Source: Candidatus Magasanikbacteria bacterium RIFCSPHIGHO2_02_FULL_50_9b (GTDB taxonomy: Bacteria; Patescibacteriota; Patescibacteriia; Magasanikbacterales; 2-02-FULL-50-9b). From it: 6,343 nt of DNA. The notes beneath the pieces are model-generated. The model was given only the letters and a program-made list of their open reading frames with translations. It made no database searches and was not told the origin of the DNA. Positions 1 to 5,439 of this stretch are shown one piece after another. The first letter of the stretch is position 1. Each line of letters starts with the position of its first letter. The position numbers and the translations under genes are program-made. The stretch spans positions 14,447 to 20,789 of the forward strand of contig MFQD01000008.1 of NCBI GenBank assembly GCA_001782975.1. The letters are read 5' to 3'.

Positions 1-246
1 CATGATGCCAATCGGGAGCACATGCGAAACATGTATCTGATCCGGACGATCACGCGCAACAATTTTTTTTAATTCAAAATAAAATGGCAGCCAGCGGGGG
101 TAGCACCACCATGAATAAAATGTATGAGTCGCTGGCGAGATGACCGTAACCTCGTGCTCGGTCAAATTCGAATACAGCGCATGCAGGTAGGTGCTGATGC
201 CGCCAACAATCGGTGGGTATTCAAGAGTGACAAGCAGAATCTTCAT
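1..246 (-). CDS. GT4-type glycosyltransferase, N-terminal fragment (cut by window edge)
   Basis: The 82 visible residues look like the start of a GT-B fold glycosyltransferase of family GT4, which moves a sugar from a nucleotide-sugar to a lipid-linked or glycan acceptor at the cytoplasmic membrane face. The sequence opens with MKILLVTLEYPPIVGGIS: a first beta strand (residues 2-7), then the PP..GG(I/V) loop typical of GT4 N-terminal domains. A helix (STYLHALYSNL), a second strand (VTVISP, residues 33-38) and an aromatic stretch YPRWLPFYFELKKI (49-62) follow. The donor-binding C-terminal domain with its EX7E region lies outside the window, so the sugar cannot be named. The ATG lies 4 nt after the flippase stop codon (TAA-TACT-ATG), so the two are probably co-transcribed and translationally coupled. 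No Shine-Dalgarno is visible. Family call is fairly sure; exact activity is unknown. Confidence 0.85.
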   Translation of the reverse strand, partial: MKILLVTLEYPPIVGGISTYLHALYSNLTEHEVTVISPATHTFYSWWCYPRWLPFYFELKKIVARDRPDQIHVSHVLPIGIM

Positions 247-250
247 AGTA

Positions 251-1735
251 TTAGCTGCGCAGGCGCGTGACAAAGGATCGAATTTCTGACACATGAATAC
301 CGCGCAGCAAAAAAACGGCAGCGGCATACGCAAGTGCGCCCACGATCGACAGCGTACCGATGGCCAACAGCTGTTCAAAAGCGCCCCGCTGTGGTGCGAG
401 CGAGGCGAATTCAAAAAAATATGCACGCGAAACGAAGATGGCAACGCCACCAACGCACGCAGAGACGAGAAAAATTATGGCTGAATGAGCTGCGTTAATC
501 CACGGGAGCGAGCAGACGCGGCGCTGTGCAAACCATGCGCCAATAAAAAAAAGAAAAAAATTGCCCGCAAGCGCACTACTGGCAGCACCCACCGAACCGA
601 GTAAAGGAATCAACACAATATTTGTCGTCGCATTGAGCGCAAATGCCGCAGCCATCGCGCCAGTCTGCAGCCGTTGCAATCCTGAGGCGTTGAGCAACGA
701 ACCAACAGGATAGCTCATGAACGCGAAAATGAGAGAAACCGCAAGGATTGAAAGCGTCGCTGTGGCACTCATATGCTCAGTGCCAAAAAAAGACAAAATT
801 TCAACACGCAACGAAATAAGGATCAGCACAATAAACCCCAGCGCACACAACAGGTAGCGTTGTGCAGAAAGCCACAGCGAACGCACCGCAGCATGATTCG
901 ATGCAACCTCCTTTGAAAATGCAGGATACAACGCAGCAGTCAACGCGAGCGGGATAAATTGAAACACAAACGTTAGCTTGTTTGCAATGCTGTATGTACC
1001 GGCAGCGGCAAAATTCATGAACGAACCAATGAGCAGCAGATCGAGGTACGAATAGCCGCGCGCACACACACCGGCAAGCGCAAAGGGAAAGGCCTCGCGA
1101 GCAAGCAGGGCGTTGTCGACGACAATAGGTGCTCTGCTCGAGGCATGCGCTGCAATGGCAACACGCTTCAGCCCAACCCATGAGATCATCGAGCTCATCA
1201 CACTCCCCATTCCCAAACCGCAAATGGCAAACAAGATTGGCAATTCAAACATGACAACACCAATGACAGAGGCAAGACTGACGGTTTGTGCGACGATCAT
1301 CCCCACGCTTTCGTACACGAGATTTTGGCAACCCCGTAACACACCGTAGACACTGAGATTCAAAGAATCGACGATCATCACCAGAGCTGCCACAGCGATC
1401 AGTGGTGCGACTGATTGCGCGGCAGTATTGACGCTGACCGTCAAAACCATCGCCGCAAGCGCCGCGAGAAATAACGCACTCTTGCTGATCAAAATCTTGC
1501 GCAATAGCGCCGCGACATCATTCGGATATGTAGACACGTGTCGAATAAGCACCGGTGTTAAACCACCATCAACAATGACAGCAAACAACGTGGTGAATGC
1601 CAGCGCATAGCTGTACGCGCCGATTTCAGAACTCGAAAACGTACGCGCGAGAATGGTGAAATAAATAAACGAAAGCGCCTTCTGGATGAGAGACGCTCCG
1701 GTTAAAAACAATGTATTGTGTGCAACTGTCCGCAT
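251..1735 (-). CDS. Polysaccharide (lipid-linked oligosaccharide) flippase, Wzx/MurJ-like, MOP superfamily
   Basis: This 494-residue integral membrane protein fits the polysaccharide biosynthesis / Wzx-type branch of the MOP exporter superfamily, which flips undecaprenyl-linked glycans across the cytoplasmic membrane. The protein is hydrophobic throughout, with about 12-14 membrane segments. Family-like stretches are NTLFLTGASLIQKALSF near the N-terminus, IGAYSYALAFTTLFAVIVD in the second segment, a central LLLIGSF...AGTYSIANKL followed by IPLALTAALYPAFSKE, and a late IPLLGSVGAASSALAGN. Length is normal. The frame stays open to a GTG at 1795 inside rpsI, but the ATG at 1735 is preferred: homologues begin with this short hydrophilic leader before NTLFLT, and a candidate promoter lies just upstream. 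A GGAG (1752-1755) sits 16 nt before this ATG, rather far for a working Shine-Dalgarno. The glycosyltransferase gene follows after 4 nt, consistent with a glycan assembly/export unit. Substrate unknown; a lipid II flippase role is less likely given that neighbour. Confidence 0.88.
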   Translation of the reverse strand: MRTVAHNTLFLTGASLIQKALSFIYFTILARTFSSSEIGAYSYALAFTTLFAVIVDGGLTPVLIRHVSTYPNDVAALLRKILISKSALFLAALAAMVLTVSVNTAAQSVAPLIAVAALVMIVDSLNLSVYGVLRGCQNLVYESVGMIVAQTVSLASVIGVVMFELPILFAICGLGMGSVMSSMISWVGLKRVAIAAHASSRAPIVVDNALLAREAFPFALAGVCARGYSYLDLLLIGSFMNFAAAGTYSIANKLTFVFQFIPLALTAALYPAFSKEVASNHAAVRSLWLSAQRYLLCALGFIVLILISLRVEILSFFGTEHMSATATLSILAVSLIFAFMSYPVGSLLNASGLQRLQTGAMAAAFALNATTNIVLIPLLGSVGAASSALAGNFFLFFIGAWFAQRRVCSLPWINAAHSAIIFLVSACVGGVAIFVSRAYFFEFASLAPQRGAFEQLLAIGTLSIVGALAYAAAVFLLRGIHVSEIRSFVTRLRS

Positions 1736-1765
1736 GGGGGTAAAAAATCCGCTCCAATGGACAGC

Positions 1766-1794
1766 AGTATAGCGTGCTCCTAGCGCTTTGACCA
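1766..1794 (-). promoter_or_regulatory. Candidate sigma70-type promoter for the flippase-glycosyltransferase unit
   Basis: On the minus strand, TGGTCA (1794-1789, 4 of 6 to TTGACA) is followed by a 17-nt spacer and TATACT (1771-1766, 5 of 6 to TATAAT). A start near 1758 would give a leader of about 23 nt before the ATG at 1735. The -35 hexamer also encodes the Trp-Ser of the conserved S9 C-terminus, so that part may be chance; the -10 lies in the non-coding spacer and matches the -10 of the infA promoter exactly. No terminator is visible between rpsI and the flippase, so read-through is also possible. Confidence 0.45.
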
Positions 1795-2187
1795 CTGTGG
1801 TGCGCGACGTGCACGGCGCAAACCCGGCTTCTTGCGTTCCTTTGAACGTGGATCACGACGCAAAAATCCGACTGCCTTTAATGATTTTCGAAATTCAGCA
1901 TTGAGCGACACGAGCGCACGCGCAATACCGTGGCGAATCGCCTCAGCTTGACCGGTCAATCCACCGCCTTCAACTTTTGCGGACACTGCAAAGCTATCCT
2001 GCATACCAACAAGCTTCAGAGGTTCAACGATGAGCGCCTGATGGATTCGGTATGGAAAATGCTTTTCTACTGGTTTTCCGTTAACCGTGACACCAGTTTC
2101 GCCCGAAACAAGGCGCACACGAGCCGTTGCTTCCTTGCGGCGTCCCACTGCGCGCGTCGGTGTTGTCTTTTCAGCTGTTGTCGTCAT
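1780..2187 (-). CDS. rpsI: Small ribosomal subunit protein S9 (uS9)
   Basis: This 135-residue protein is S9, whose C-terminal tail reaches into the 30S decoding region and contacts P-site tRNA. After a disordered N-terminal tail of about 12 residues comes the family start AVGRRKEATARVRL (13-26), then VNGKPVEKHFP (35-45), the core VEGGGLTGQAEAIRHGIARAL (72-92), the RDPRSKERKKPG segment (111-122) and the terminal WSKR. The usual C-terminal SKR, whose last Arg touches the tRNA anticodon stem, is intact; Trp stands where Phe is commonest. Length is normal. It is the last gene of the ribosomal run, 6 nt after rplM, the pairing seen in nearly all bacteria. No Shine-Dalgarno precedes the ATG; AATTGT lies directly before it. 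It ends with TAG, unlike the TAA stops of the other ribosomal genes here. Confidence 0.98.
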   Translation of the reverse strand: MTTTAEKTTPTRAVGRRKEATARVRLVSGETGVTVNGKPVEKHFPYRIHQALIVEPLKLVGMQDSFAVSAKVEGGGLTGQAEAIRHGIARALVSLNAEFRKSLKAVGFLRRDPRSKERKKPGLRRARRAPQWSKR

Positions 2188-2196
2188 ACAATTTTA
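2188..2196 (-). promoter_or_regulatory. rplM-rpsI junction: TAA, spacer AATTGT, then ATG; no Shine-Dalgarno
   Basis: The mRNA reads TAA-AATTGT-ATG, with the rplM stop at 2196-2194 and the rpsI start at 2187. The six-nucleotide spacer is identical to that between rplQ and rplM. No purine-rich element is present, so rpsI translation probably depends on termination-reinitiation or an A/U-rich start context. Confidence 0.6.
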
Positions 2197-2547
2197 TTTT
2201 TCAATGATAAGTCGGCGCATGCGATCCGCGCGGTGCGTGTTGCGTGGCAACATTTTTGCCACCGCATGAGCCAAAACCTTGCGCGAATCTGCTGCCATCG
2301 CGCGCTTCAATGGCACGCGCTTCAACCCGCCCGGATGCCATGAATGAGTTATCAACTCCTTCTGATCAATTTTCTTTCCGGAGAACTTAACCTTACTGAC
2401 ATTAATGACGCGAACATGCGCCCCCGCATCAATGCGCGCAATGTATGATGGCTTATTTTTGCCCATGAGCAAAACGGCGATCTGCGTTGCAATACGTCCA
2501 ATCGCTTTGTCTGTGGCATCAATAGTAATGTGATCTCTTTGTTCCAT
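2194..2547 (-). CDS. rplM: Large ribosomal subunit protein L13 (uL13), short form
   Basis: This 117-residue protein is L13, an early-assembly 23S rRNA-binding protein of the 50S subunit. Recognisable parts are ITIDATDKAIGRIATQIAVLLMGK (7-30), corresponding to the E. coli segment VVDATGKTLGRLATELA, then VRVINVSKVKFSGKK (45-59), HPGGLKR (71-77) and MLPRN...RRLIIEK (99-117). It is shorter than the E. coli protein (142 aa) at both ends: about ten N-terminal residues are missing, and it stops at RRLIIEK, where others continue with the KVY.G..HPH.AQ.P tail. As I recall, such short forms are common in CPR bacteria, so this is lineage character rather than damage. It sits 6 nt after rplQ and 6 nt before rpsI, with no truA between rplQ and rplM as many Firmicutes have. 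The ATG is preceded by AATTGT and no Shine-Dalgarno. Confidence 0.96.
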   Translation of the reverse strand: MEQRDHITIDATDKAIGRIATQIAVLLMGKNKPSYIARIDAGAHVRVINVSKVKFSGKKIDQKELITHSWHPGGLKRVPLKRAMAADSRKVLAHAVAKMLPRNTHRADRMRRLIIEK

Positions 2548-2556
2548 ACAATTTTA
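2548..2556 (-). promoter_or_regulatory. rplQ-rplM junction: TAA, spacer AATTGT, then ATG; no Shine-Dalgarno
   Basis: The rplQ stop (2556-2554) is separated from the rplM ATG (2547) by AATTGT, the same spacer as at the rplM-rpsI junction. The short spacing and lack of a purine-rich site suggest translational coupling without anti-Shine-Dalgarno pairing. Confidence 0.6.
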
Positions 2557-2904
2557 AACAAGTTCAAGCCGAACAATCTCGGCGCCGTCACCTTTACGCG
2601 CGACCAACTTGATGATGCGCGTGTAGCCGCCCTGACGAGCTTTATATTTCGGACCGAGCACCTCCAAGATTTTCTTGACCGGCGCTTCAGTGGTGAAAAA
2701 AGTCATGAGATAACGACGTGCCGTGACTGAATCGGTTTTGCCACGCGTGATCATCCGCTCAACGAGCGGTTTGACGGCGCGTGCCTTTGCCTGCGTCGTG
2801 TTCACCCCTTCATGTAAGACAACACCAGCCGCAAGCGTGCGAAGAAGCAACTCACGTTTTCCTTTTGTTCTGTCGAGCGTAACTTTATTTTTGCGGTGTC
2901 GCAT
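2554..2904 (-). CDS. rplQ: Large ribosomal subunit protein L17 (bL17)
   Basis: This 116-residue protein is bL17, a bacteria-specific 50S protein close to the peptide exit tunnel. It shows the invariant start MRHRK (1-5), a helix with KGKRELLLRTLA (14-25), the segment TTQAKARAVKPLVERMIT (36-53), then GKTDSVTARR (55-64) and the C-terminal LGPKYKARQGGYTRIIKL (83-100) before ending in RLELV. Length is normal for forms without a C-terminal extension. It begins 12 nt after rpoA, the near-universal bacterial order. The ATG is directly preceded by AATACT, also found before the glycosyltransferase start at the other end of the window, and no Shine-Dalgarno is visible. Identification is certain from motifs and context. 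Confidence 0.98.
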   Translation of the reverse strand: MRHRKNKVTLDRTKGKRELLLRTLAAGVVLHEGVNTTQAKARAVKPLVERMITRGKTDSVTARRYLMTFFTTEAPVKKILEVLGPKYKARQGGYTRIIKLVARKGDGAEIVRLELV

Positions 2905-2916
2905 AGTATTCGAATC

Positions 2917-3618
2917 TTAAACAGCGGCTCCCAATGATTCAGTGATGAGCGACAAGTGCTCGATCAGCAATTTCGTTGCTTCAGCCGCCGCATCCTTTGG
3001 CGAAATCGTACCATCGGTTTCAATATCAACGATTAACTTCTCAAAGTTCGTGATGTCGCCGACACGCGTCATTTCTACGGTATAACCAATGTCCATAACC
3101 GGCGTGAAAATCGCGTCAACTGCAATCGTGCCCAATTCAACGTTGCGACCCTCGCGCTCCTCAACCGGCACGTAGCCACGTCCTTGTTCTGCGGTGAATT
3201 CAATGTCAACTGGCGCCTTTGCGTCAGTGACCGTGAACAAAACCAAATCCTTATTCATGATTTCAGCATCGCTTGATGTCTGAATGTCACCAGCCGTGAC
3301 TGGGCCGGCTTTTTTTGCAATGAGCTGCAGTTTAACCGGTTCTGTGGAAAAAACCTTCAAGCGAATCTGTTTAATGTTCAACAAAATTTCAACGCCATCC
3401 TCTTTGACGCCTGCAATCGAAGTGAATTCATGTGGAATACCGCGCACCTTCATTGCCGTCACCGCCGCACCCGGGAGCGATGACAAAAGAACACGACGAA
3501 GTGCGTTTCCGACCGTTGTTCCGTATCCATGAAACAAAGGGGTAACAACAAGCTGGCCGCGATTTGCGTGGCTGCCTGGTTCAAAGGTGACTGACGATGG
3601 AAGAAGTAGCTTCTCCAT
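2917..3618 (-). CDS. rpoA: RNA polymerase alpha subunit, N-terminal domain only (no alpha-CTD)
   Basis: This 233-residue protein is the alpha subunit of RNA polymerase, whose dimer is the platform on which beta and beta' assemble. The dimerisation region is clear: GYGTTVGNALRRVLLSSLPGAAVTAMKV (31-58), then HEFTSIAGVKEDGVEILLNIK (63-83), GRGYVPVEER (147-156), VDAIFTPV (167-174) and the closing helix AATKLLIEHLSLITESLG (from 213). It stops at residue 233, matching the end of alpha-NTD (about residue 235 in E. coli, total 329). The linker and helix-hairpin-helix C-terminal domain, which binds UP elements and activators, are absent, and rplQ starts only 12 nt later, leaving no room for a displaced domain. 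The frame is open to an ATG at 3666, but that start would overlap rpsD by 35 nt; the ATG at 3618 gives the MEKLLLPS start expected in CPR homologues and a 13-nt spacer. No Shine-Dalgarno precedes it. Confidence 0.97.
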   Translation of the reverse strand: MEKLLLPSSVTFEPGSHANRGQLVVTPLFHGYGTTVGNALRRVLLSSLPGAAVTAMKVRGIPHEFTSIAGVKEDGVEILLNIKQIRLKVFSTEPVKLQLIAKKAGPVTAGDIQTSSDAEIMNKDLVLFTVTDAKAPVDIEFTAEQGRGYVPVEEREGRNVELGTIAVDAIFTPVMDIGYTVEMTRVGDITNFEKLIVDIETDGTISPKDAAAEATKLLIEHLSLITESLGAAV

Positions 3619-3631
3619 AGAGGTGTGTGGC

Positions 3632-4255
3632 TTAACGTGAATAGTATTCAATGATCGGAGTGACATCGAACATTGCTTCGATGTCCTTGCTCATTGGTTT
3701 AGACAGAATTTTTCCCTCGAATGCCGCAGCTTCAAAATCAAGCCATGACGGACGATTTGCTTTTGCGATCGCCTCTGCACGCTTGCCAATTGCCTCGCGT
3801 CCTTGTTTGCCAAATCCGACAACGTCATTAACTTCAACTTGATACGACGGAATGTCTAGCTTTTTCCCGTTGATCAAAACATGTCCGTGACCAACCAGTT
3901 GGCGCGCTGCGGCGCGGCTTTCTGCAACGCCAAGCCGGTACACAACATTGTCAAGACGCATTTCAAGCAATTGTTGCAGTGTTTCTCCCGTATTGCCCTT
4001 AGTTGCACTTGCTTTAACCACATAGTTACTGAACTGACGCTCAAGTAATCCATACAAGCGCTTTGCCTTCTGTTTTTCGCGCAACTGCGTTCCAAAACCG
4101 GTCATTTTCACCCGTGTCTGCGTTGGGCCGTGTACACCCGGCGCAAACGGACGGCGAGCCACCGGACATTTTGACGTAAAACATTTTGCGCCCTTTAAAA
4201 AGAGCTTCGTGCCCTCACGACGACAATTTCTGCATTTTGGTCCAGTATTACGCAT
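3632..4255 (-). CDS. rpsD: Small ribosomal subunit protein S4 (uS4), zinc-binding form
   Basis: This 207-residue protein is S4, a primary 16S rRNA binder that starts 30S assembly and helps guard decoding fidelity. The N-terminus carries four cysteines (Cys8, Cys11, Cys25, Cys30) in the C-X2-C...C-X4-C layout of zinc-containing S4, closely resembling the Thermus protein. Next come RRPFAPGVHG (34-43) and LREKQKAKRLYGLLERQF (58-75). The S4 RNA-binding domain spans about residues 98-160 (MRLDNVVYRLG, ARQLVGHGHVLINGKKLDIPSY). The C-terminus ends in the conserved IEYYSR. Length is normal. It lies 12 nt after rpsK and 13 nt before rpoA. In many bacteria S4 is the translational repressor of this operon; no obvious pseudoknot target was identified here, so that control is not claimed. 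A weak GAGA lies before the ATG. Confidence 0.98.
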   Translation of the reverse strand: MRNTGPKCRNCRREGTKLFLKGAKCFTSKCPVARRPFAPGVHGPTQTRVKMTGFGTQLREKQKAKRLYGLLERQFSNYVVKASATKGNTGETLQQLLEMRLDNVVYRLGVAESRAAARQLVGHGHVLINGKKLDIPSYQVEVNDVVGFGKQGREAIGKRAEAIAKANRPSWLDFEAAAFEGKILSKPMSKDIEAMFDVTPIIEYYSR

Positions 4256-4267
4256 AAAAATCTCAAA

Positions 4268-4666
4268 TTAAACGCGACGCGAGCGACGAGCGCGGCAACC
4301 GTTATGTGGAATTGGCGTTACATCCTTAATGTTCAACACATTAAGACCGTTTGCTTGCATTGCACGCACCGCACCCTCACGACCCATACCAATTCCCTTC
4401 ACAAACACATTCACATCCTTGGTTCCAAAGGTCACCAATTTTTCAGCTGCGGTCTTAACTACAATTCCTGCCGCATATGGCGTTGCTTTTTTAGGTCCCT
4501 TGAAACCACATTGCCCTGCGCTTGACCACGCCAGCACATTTCCCGCTGGATCTGTGAACGTCACGATCGTGTTGTTATAACTTGCCTGAACAAACACATT
4601 GCCAAGCGGCACTGCTTGCGCAATCTTCTTCTTGCTCTTTTTAATTGTTTTCTTCGGTTCAGCCAT
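4268..4666 (-). CDS. rpsK: Small ribosomal subunit protein S11 (uS11)
   Basis: This 132-residue protein is S11, which lies on the 30S platform and contacts 16S rRNA near the mRNA exit. A lysine-rich N-terminal tail (about residues 5-14) precedes the family core: VFVQASYNNTIVTFTDPAGNVLAWSSAG (24-51), the GFKGPKKATPYAAG loop (54-67), the VKGIGMGREGAVRAM helix region (89-103) and DVTPIPHNGCRARRSRRV (115-132). The PKKATPYAA version of the usual SRKSTPYAA motif is, to my knowledge, common in CPR genomes. Length is normal. The start lies 4 nt after rpsM (TAA-TTGT-ATG), so AATTGT again abuts the ATG, and there is only a weak GAAG further upstream. The rpsM-rpsK-rpsD order is the conserved bacterial one. 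Confidence 0.98.
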   Translation of the reverse strand: MAEPKKTIKKSKKKIAQAVPLGNVFVQASYNNTIVTFTDPAGNVLAWSSAGQCGFKGPKKATPYAAGIVVKTAAEKLVTFGTKDVNVFVKGIGMGREGAVRAMQANGLNVLNIKDVTPIPHNGCRARRSRRV

Positions 4667-4673
4667 ACAATTA
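4667..4673 (-). promoter_or_regulatory. rpsM-rpsK junction: TAA, spacer TTGT, then ATG
   Basis: The rpsM stop (4673-4671) is followed by TTGT and the rpsK ATG at 4666. Together with the last two bases of the stop codon this recreates the AATTGT-ATG context seen at rplM and rpsI. A weak GAAG lies just upstream of the stop codon. Confidence 0.55.
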
Positions 4674-5060
4674 CTTCAACATGCCCTTCGGCTTTTTACC
4701 AGAACCCATGGTTGCGCGCTTATTTCCGCGAACCGTTCGGCTATTTGTTTTTGTGCGCTGACCGCGCGCCGGAAGATTTTTCGCATGACGCGTTCCGCGG
4801 TAGCACTTAATTTCTTTTAAACGTTTGATATTTCCCAAAACCTCGCGACGCAGATCGCCCTCGACTTTATAATTCTGATTAATGTAGTTTGACAGTATGT
4901 CAACCTGTTCGGTCGTCAAATCCTTCACGCGCGTGTCTGGGCTGATTTTCGTCGCTTTCAAAATTTCCTTTGACTTGGTCCAACCAATGCCATAAATGTA
5001 CGGCAATGCCGCTTCGATTCGTTTTGCTGTAGGGAGTGTTACACTTGCGATTCGTGCCAT
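4671..5060 (-). CDS. rpsM: Small ribosomal subunit protein S13 (uS13)
   Basis: This 129-residue protein is S13, in the 30S head, where it forms bridges to the 50S subunit and its C-terminal tail approaches P-site tRNA. It shows MARIASVTLPTAKRIEAALPYIYGIG (1-26) with the GIG turn, the helix-two-turn-helix region through YINQNYKVEGDLRREV (59-74), and the family signature YRGTRHAKNLPARGQRTKTNSRT (87-109). The basic tail continues as VRGNKRATMGSGKKPKGMLK, about ten residues longer than in E. coli (118 aa). It starts only 3 nt after rpmJ. Unlike most genes here it has a proper Shine-Dalgarno, AAGGA, embedded in the rpmJ 3' end. It contains a short palindrome at 4889-4903 that is probably incidental. 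Confidence 0.98.
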   Translation of the reverse strand: MARIASVTLPTAKRIEAALPYIYGIGWTKSKEILKATKISPDTRVKDLTTEQVDILSNYINQNYKVEGDLRREVLGNIKRLKEIKCYRGTRHAKNLPARGQRTKTNSRTVRGNKRATMGSGKKPKGMLK

Positions 5061-5063
5061 AGC

Positions 5064-5177
5064 TTATCCTTGACGTTGTTTATGTTTCGGAGTTTTGCAG
5101 CTAACAATAACGCGCCCCTTGCGGCGGCTCACTTTGCAATCTTTACAAATGACTTTGACTGATGCGCGTACTTTCAT
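5064..5177 (-). CDS. rpmJ: Large ribosomal subunit protein L36 (bL36), zinc-binding form
   Basis: This 37-residue gene encodes bL36, a tiny protein that buttresses 23S rRNA in the 50S subunit. The translation begins MKVRASVKVICKDCKVSRR and ends PKHKQRQG, both family hallmarks. The zinc ligands of the C+ form are present: Cys11, Cys14, Cys27 and His32. Length equals the usual Bacillus-type form (37 aa). It lies between infA and rpsM, its standard location, with 12 nt to infA and 3 nt to rpsM. Only a weak GAG is seen before the ATG, and this start has C rather than T at -1. Its last codons and stop also carry the Shine-Dalgarno of rpsM. Confidence 0.97.
   Translation of the reverse strand: MKVRASVKVICKDCKVSRRKGRVIVSCKTPKHKQRQG
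5067..5071 (-). promoter_or_regulatory. Shine-Dalgarno AAGGA of rpsM, inside the rpmJ 3' end
   Basis: AAGGA lies within the Gln-Gly codons that end rpmJ, six nucleotides before the rpsM ATG at 5060, an ideal spacing. It is the only strong, well-spaced Shine-Dalgarno found before any start in this window. Confidence 0.75.
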
Positions 5178-5189
5178 GTGACTCGTGAA

Positions 5190-5423
5190 TTAAAATCTGT
5201 AAACGATGCGACCCTTTGTTAAGTCGTACGGGGTGAGCTGAATACGCACTTCATCGCCCGGCATAAGTCGGATGCGATTCATGCGCAACTTTCCTGCGAT
5301 GTGTCCCATGACCACGTGACCATTTTCAAGCTTTACGCGAAATTGTGCTCCGGGCAGTGCTTCTTCAATCACGCCGCGAAACTCGATCACGTCTTTGCTT
5401 GAGGTTGTTGCTTCGGTGGGCAT
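5190..5423 (-). CDS. infA: Translation initiation factor IF-1
   Basis: This 77-residue protein is IF-1, an OB-fold (S1-like) factor that occupies the 30S A site during initiation and supports IF-2 and IF-3. After an N-terminal tail of about nine residues the family sequence runs DVIEFRGVIEEALPGAQFRVKLENGHVVMGHIAGKLRMNRIRLMPGDEV (11-59), then the hallmark LTPYDLTKGRIVYRF (63-77). Length is slightly above the usual 71-73. The frame is open further upstream to 5519, but those codons cross the promoter and have no IF-1 similarity, so the ATG at 5423 is chosen. The predicted transcription start near 5433 leaves a leader of only about 10 nt without a Shine-Dalgarno. It heads the operon and is followed 12 nt later by rpmJ. 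The secY, adk and map genes often found upstream are not here. Confidence 0.97.
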   Translation of the reverse strand: MPTEATTSSKDVIEFRGVIEEALPGAQFRVKLENGHVVMGHIAGKLRMNRIRLMPGDEVRIQLTPYDLTKGRIVYRF

Positions 5424-5439
5424 AAAAAACCGTGGGATA

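Noticed and set aside
801..1223. Long minus-strand open frame with Cys-rich translation inside the flippase
   Set aside because: It is a shifted-frame shadow of the flippase; its composition is that of a frameshifted membrane protein and it has no family resemblance.
1736..1795. Flippase start at the GTG at 1795, overlapping rpsI by 16 nt
   Set aside because: The extra 20 residues (with HWSGFFTP) are not like flippase N-termini, and the ATG at 1735 gives the expected short leader before the first membrane segment.
3619..3666. Upstream start for rpoA at 3666, adding 16 residues (MSLRSLNTIHVKPHTS)
   Set aside because: It would overlap the conserved 3' end of rpsD by 35 nt, and the extra residues have no counterpart in alpha subunits. 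The ATG at 3618 gives the normal N-terminus.
3949..3954. TTGACA on the minus strand inside rpsD as a possible internal promoter
   Set aside because: No -10-like hexamer is found at 16-18 nt downstream; the sequence is explained by conserved S4 codons.
4889..4903. Perfect palindrome TTGACA-GTA-TGTCAA inside rpsM
   Set aside because: It lies in the middle of a conserved coding sequence, has no matching -10 element at 17 nt, and no U-tract. A 6-bp palindrome is expected by chance in this length.
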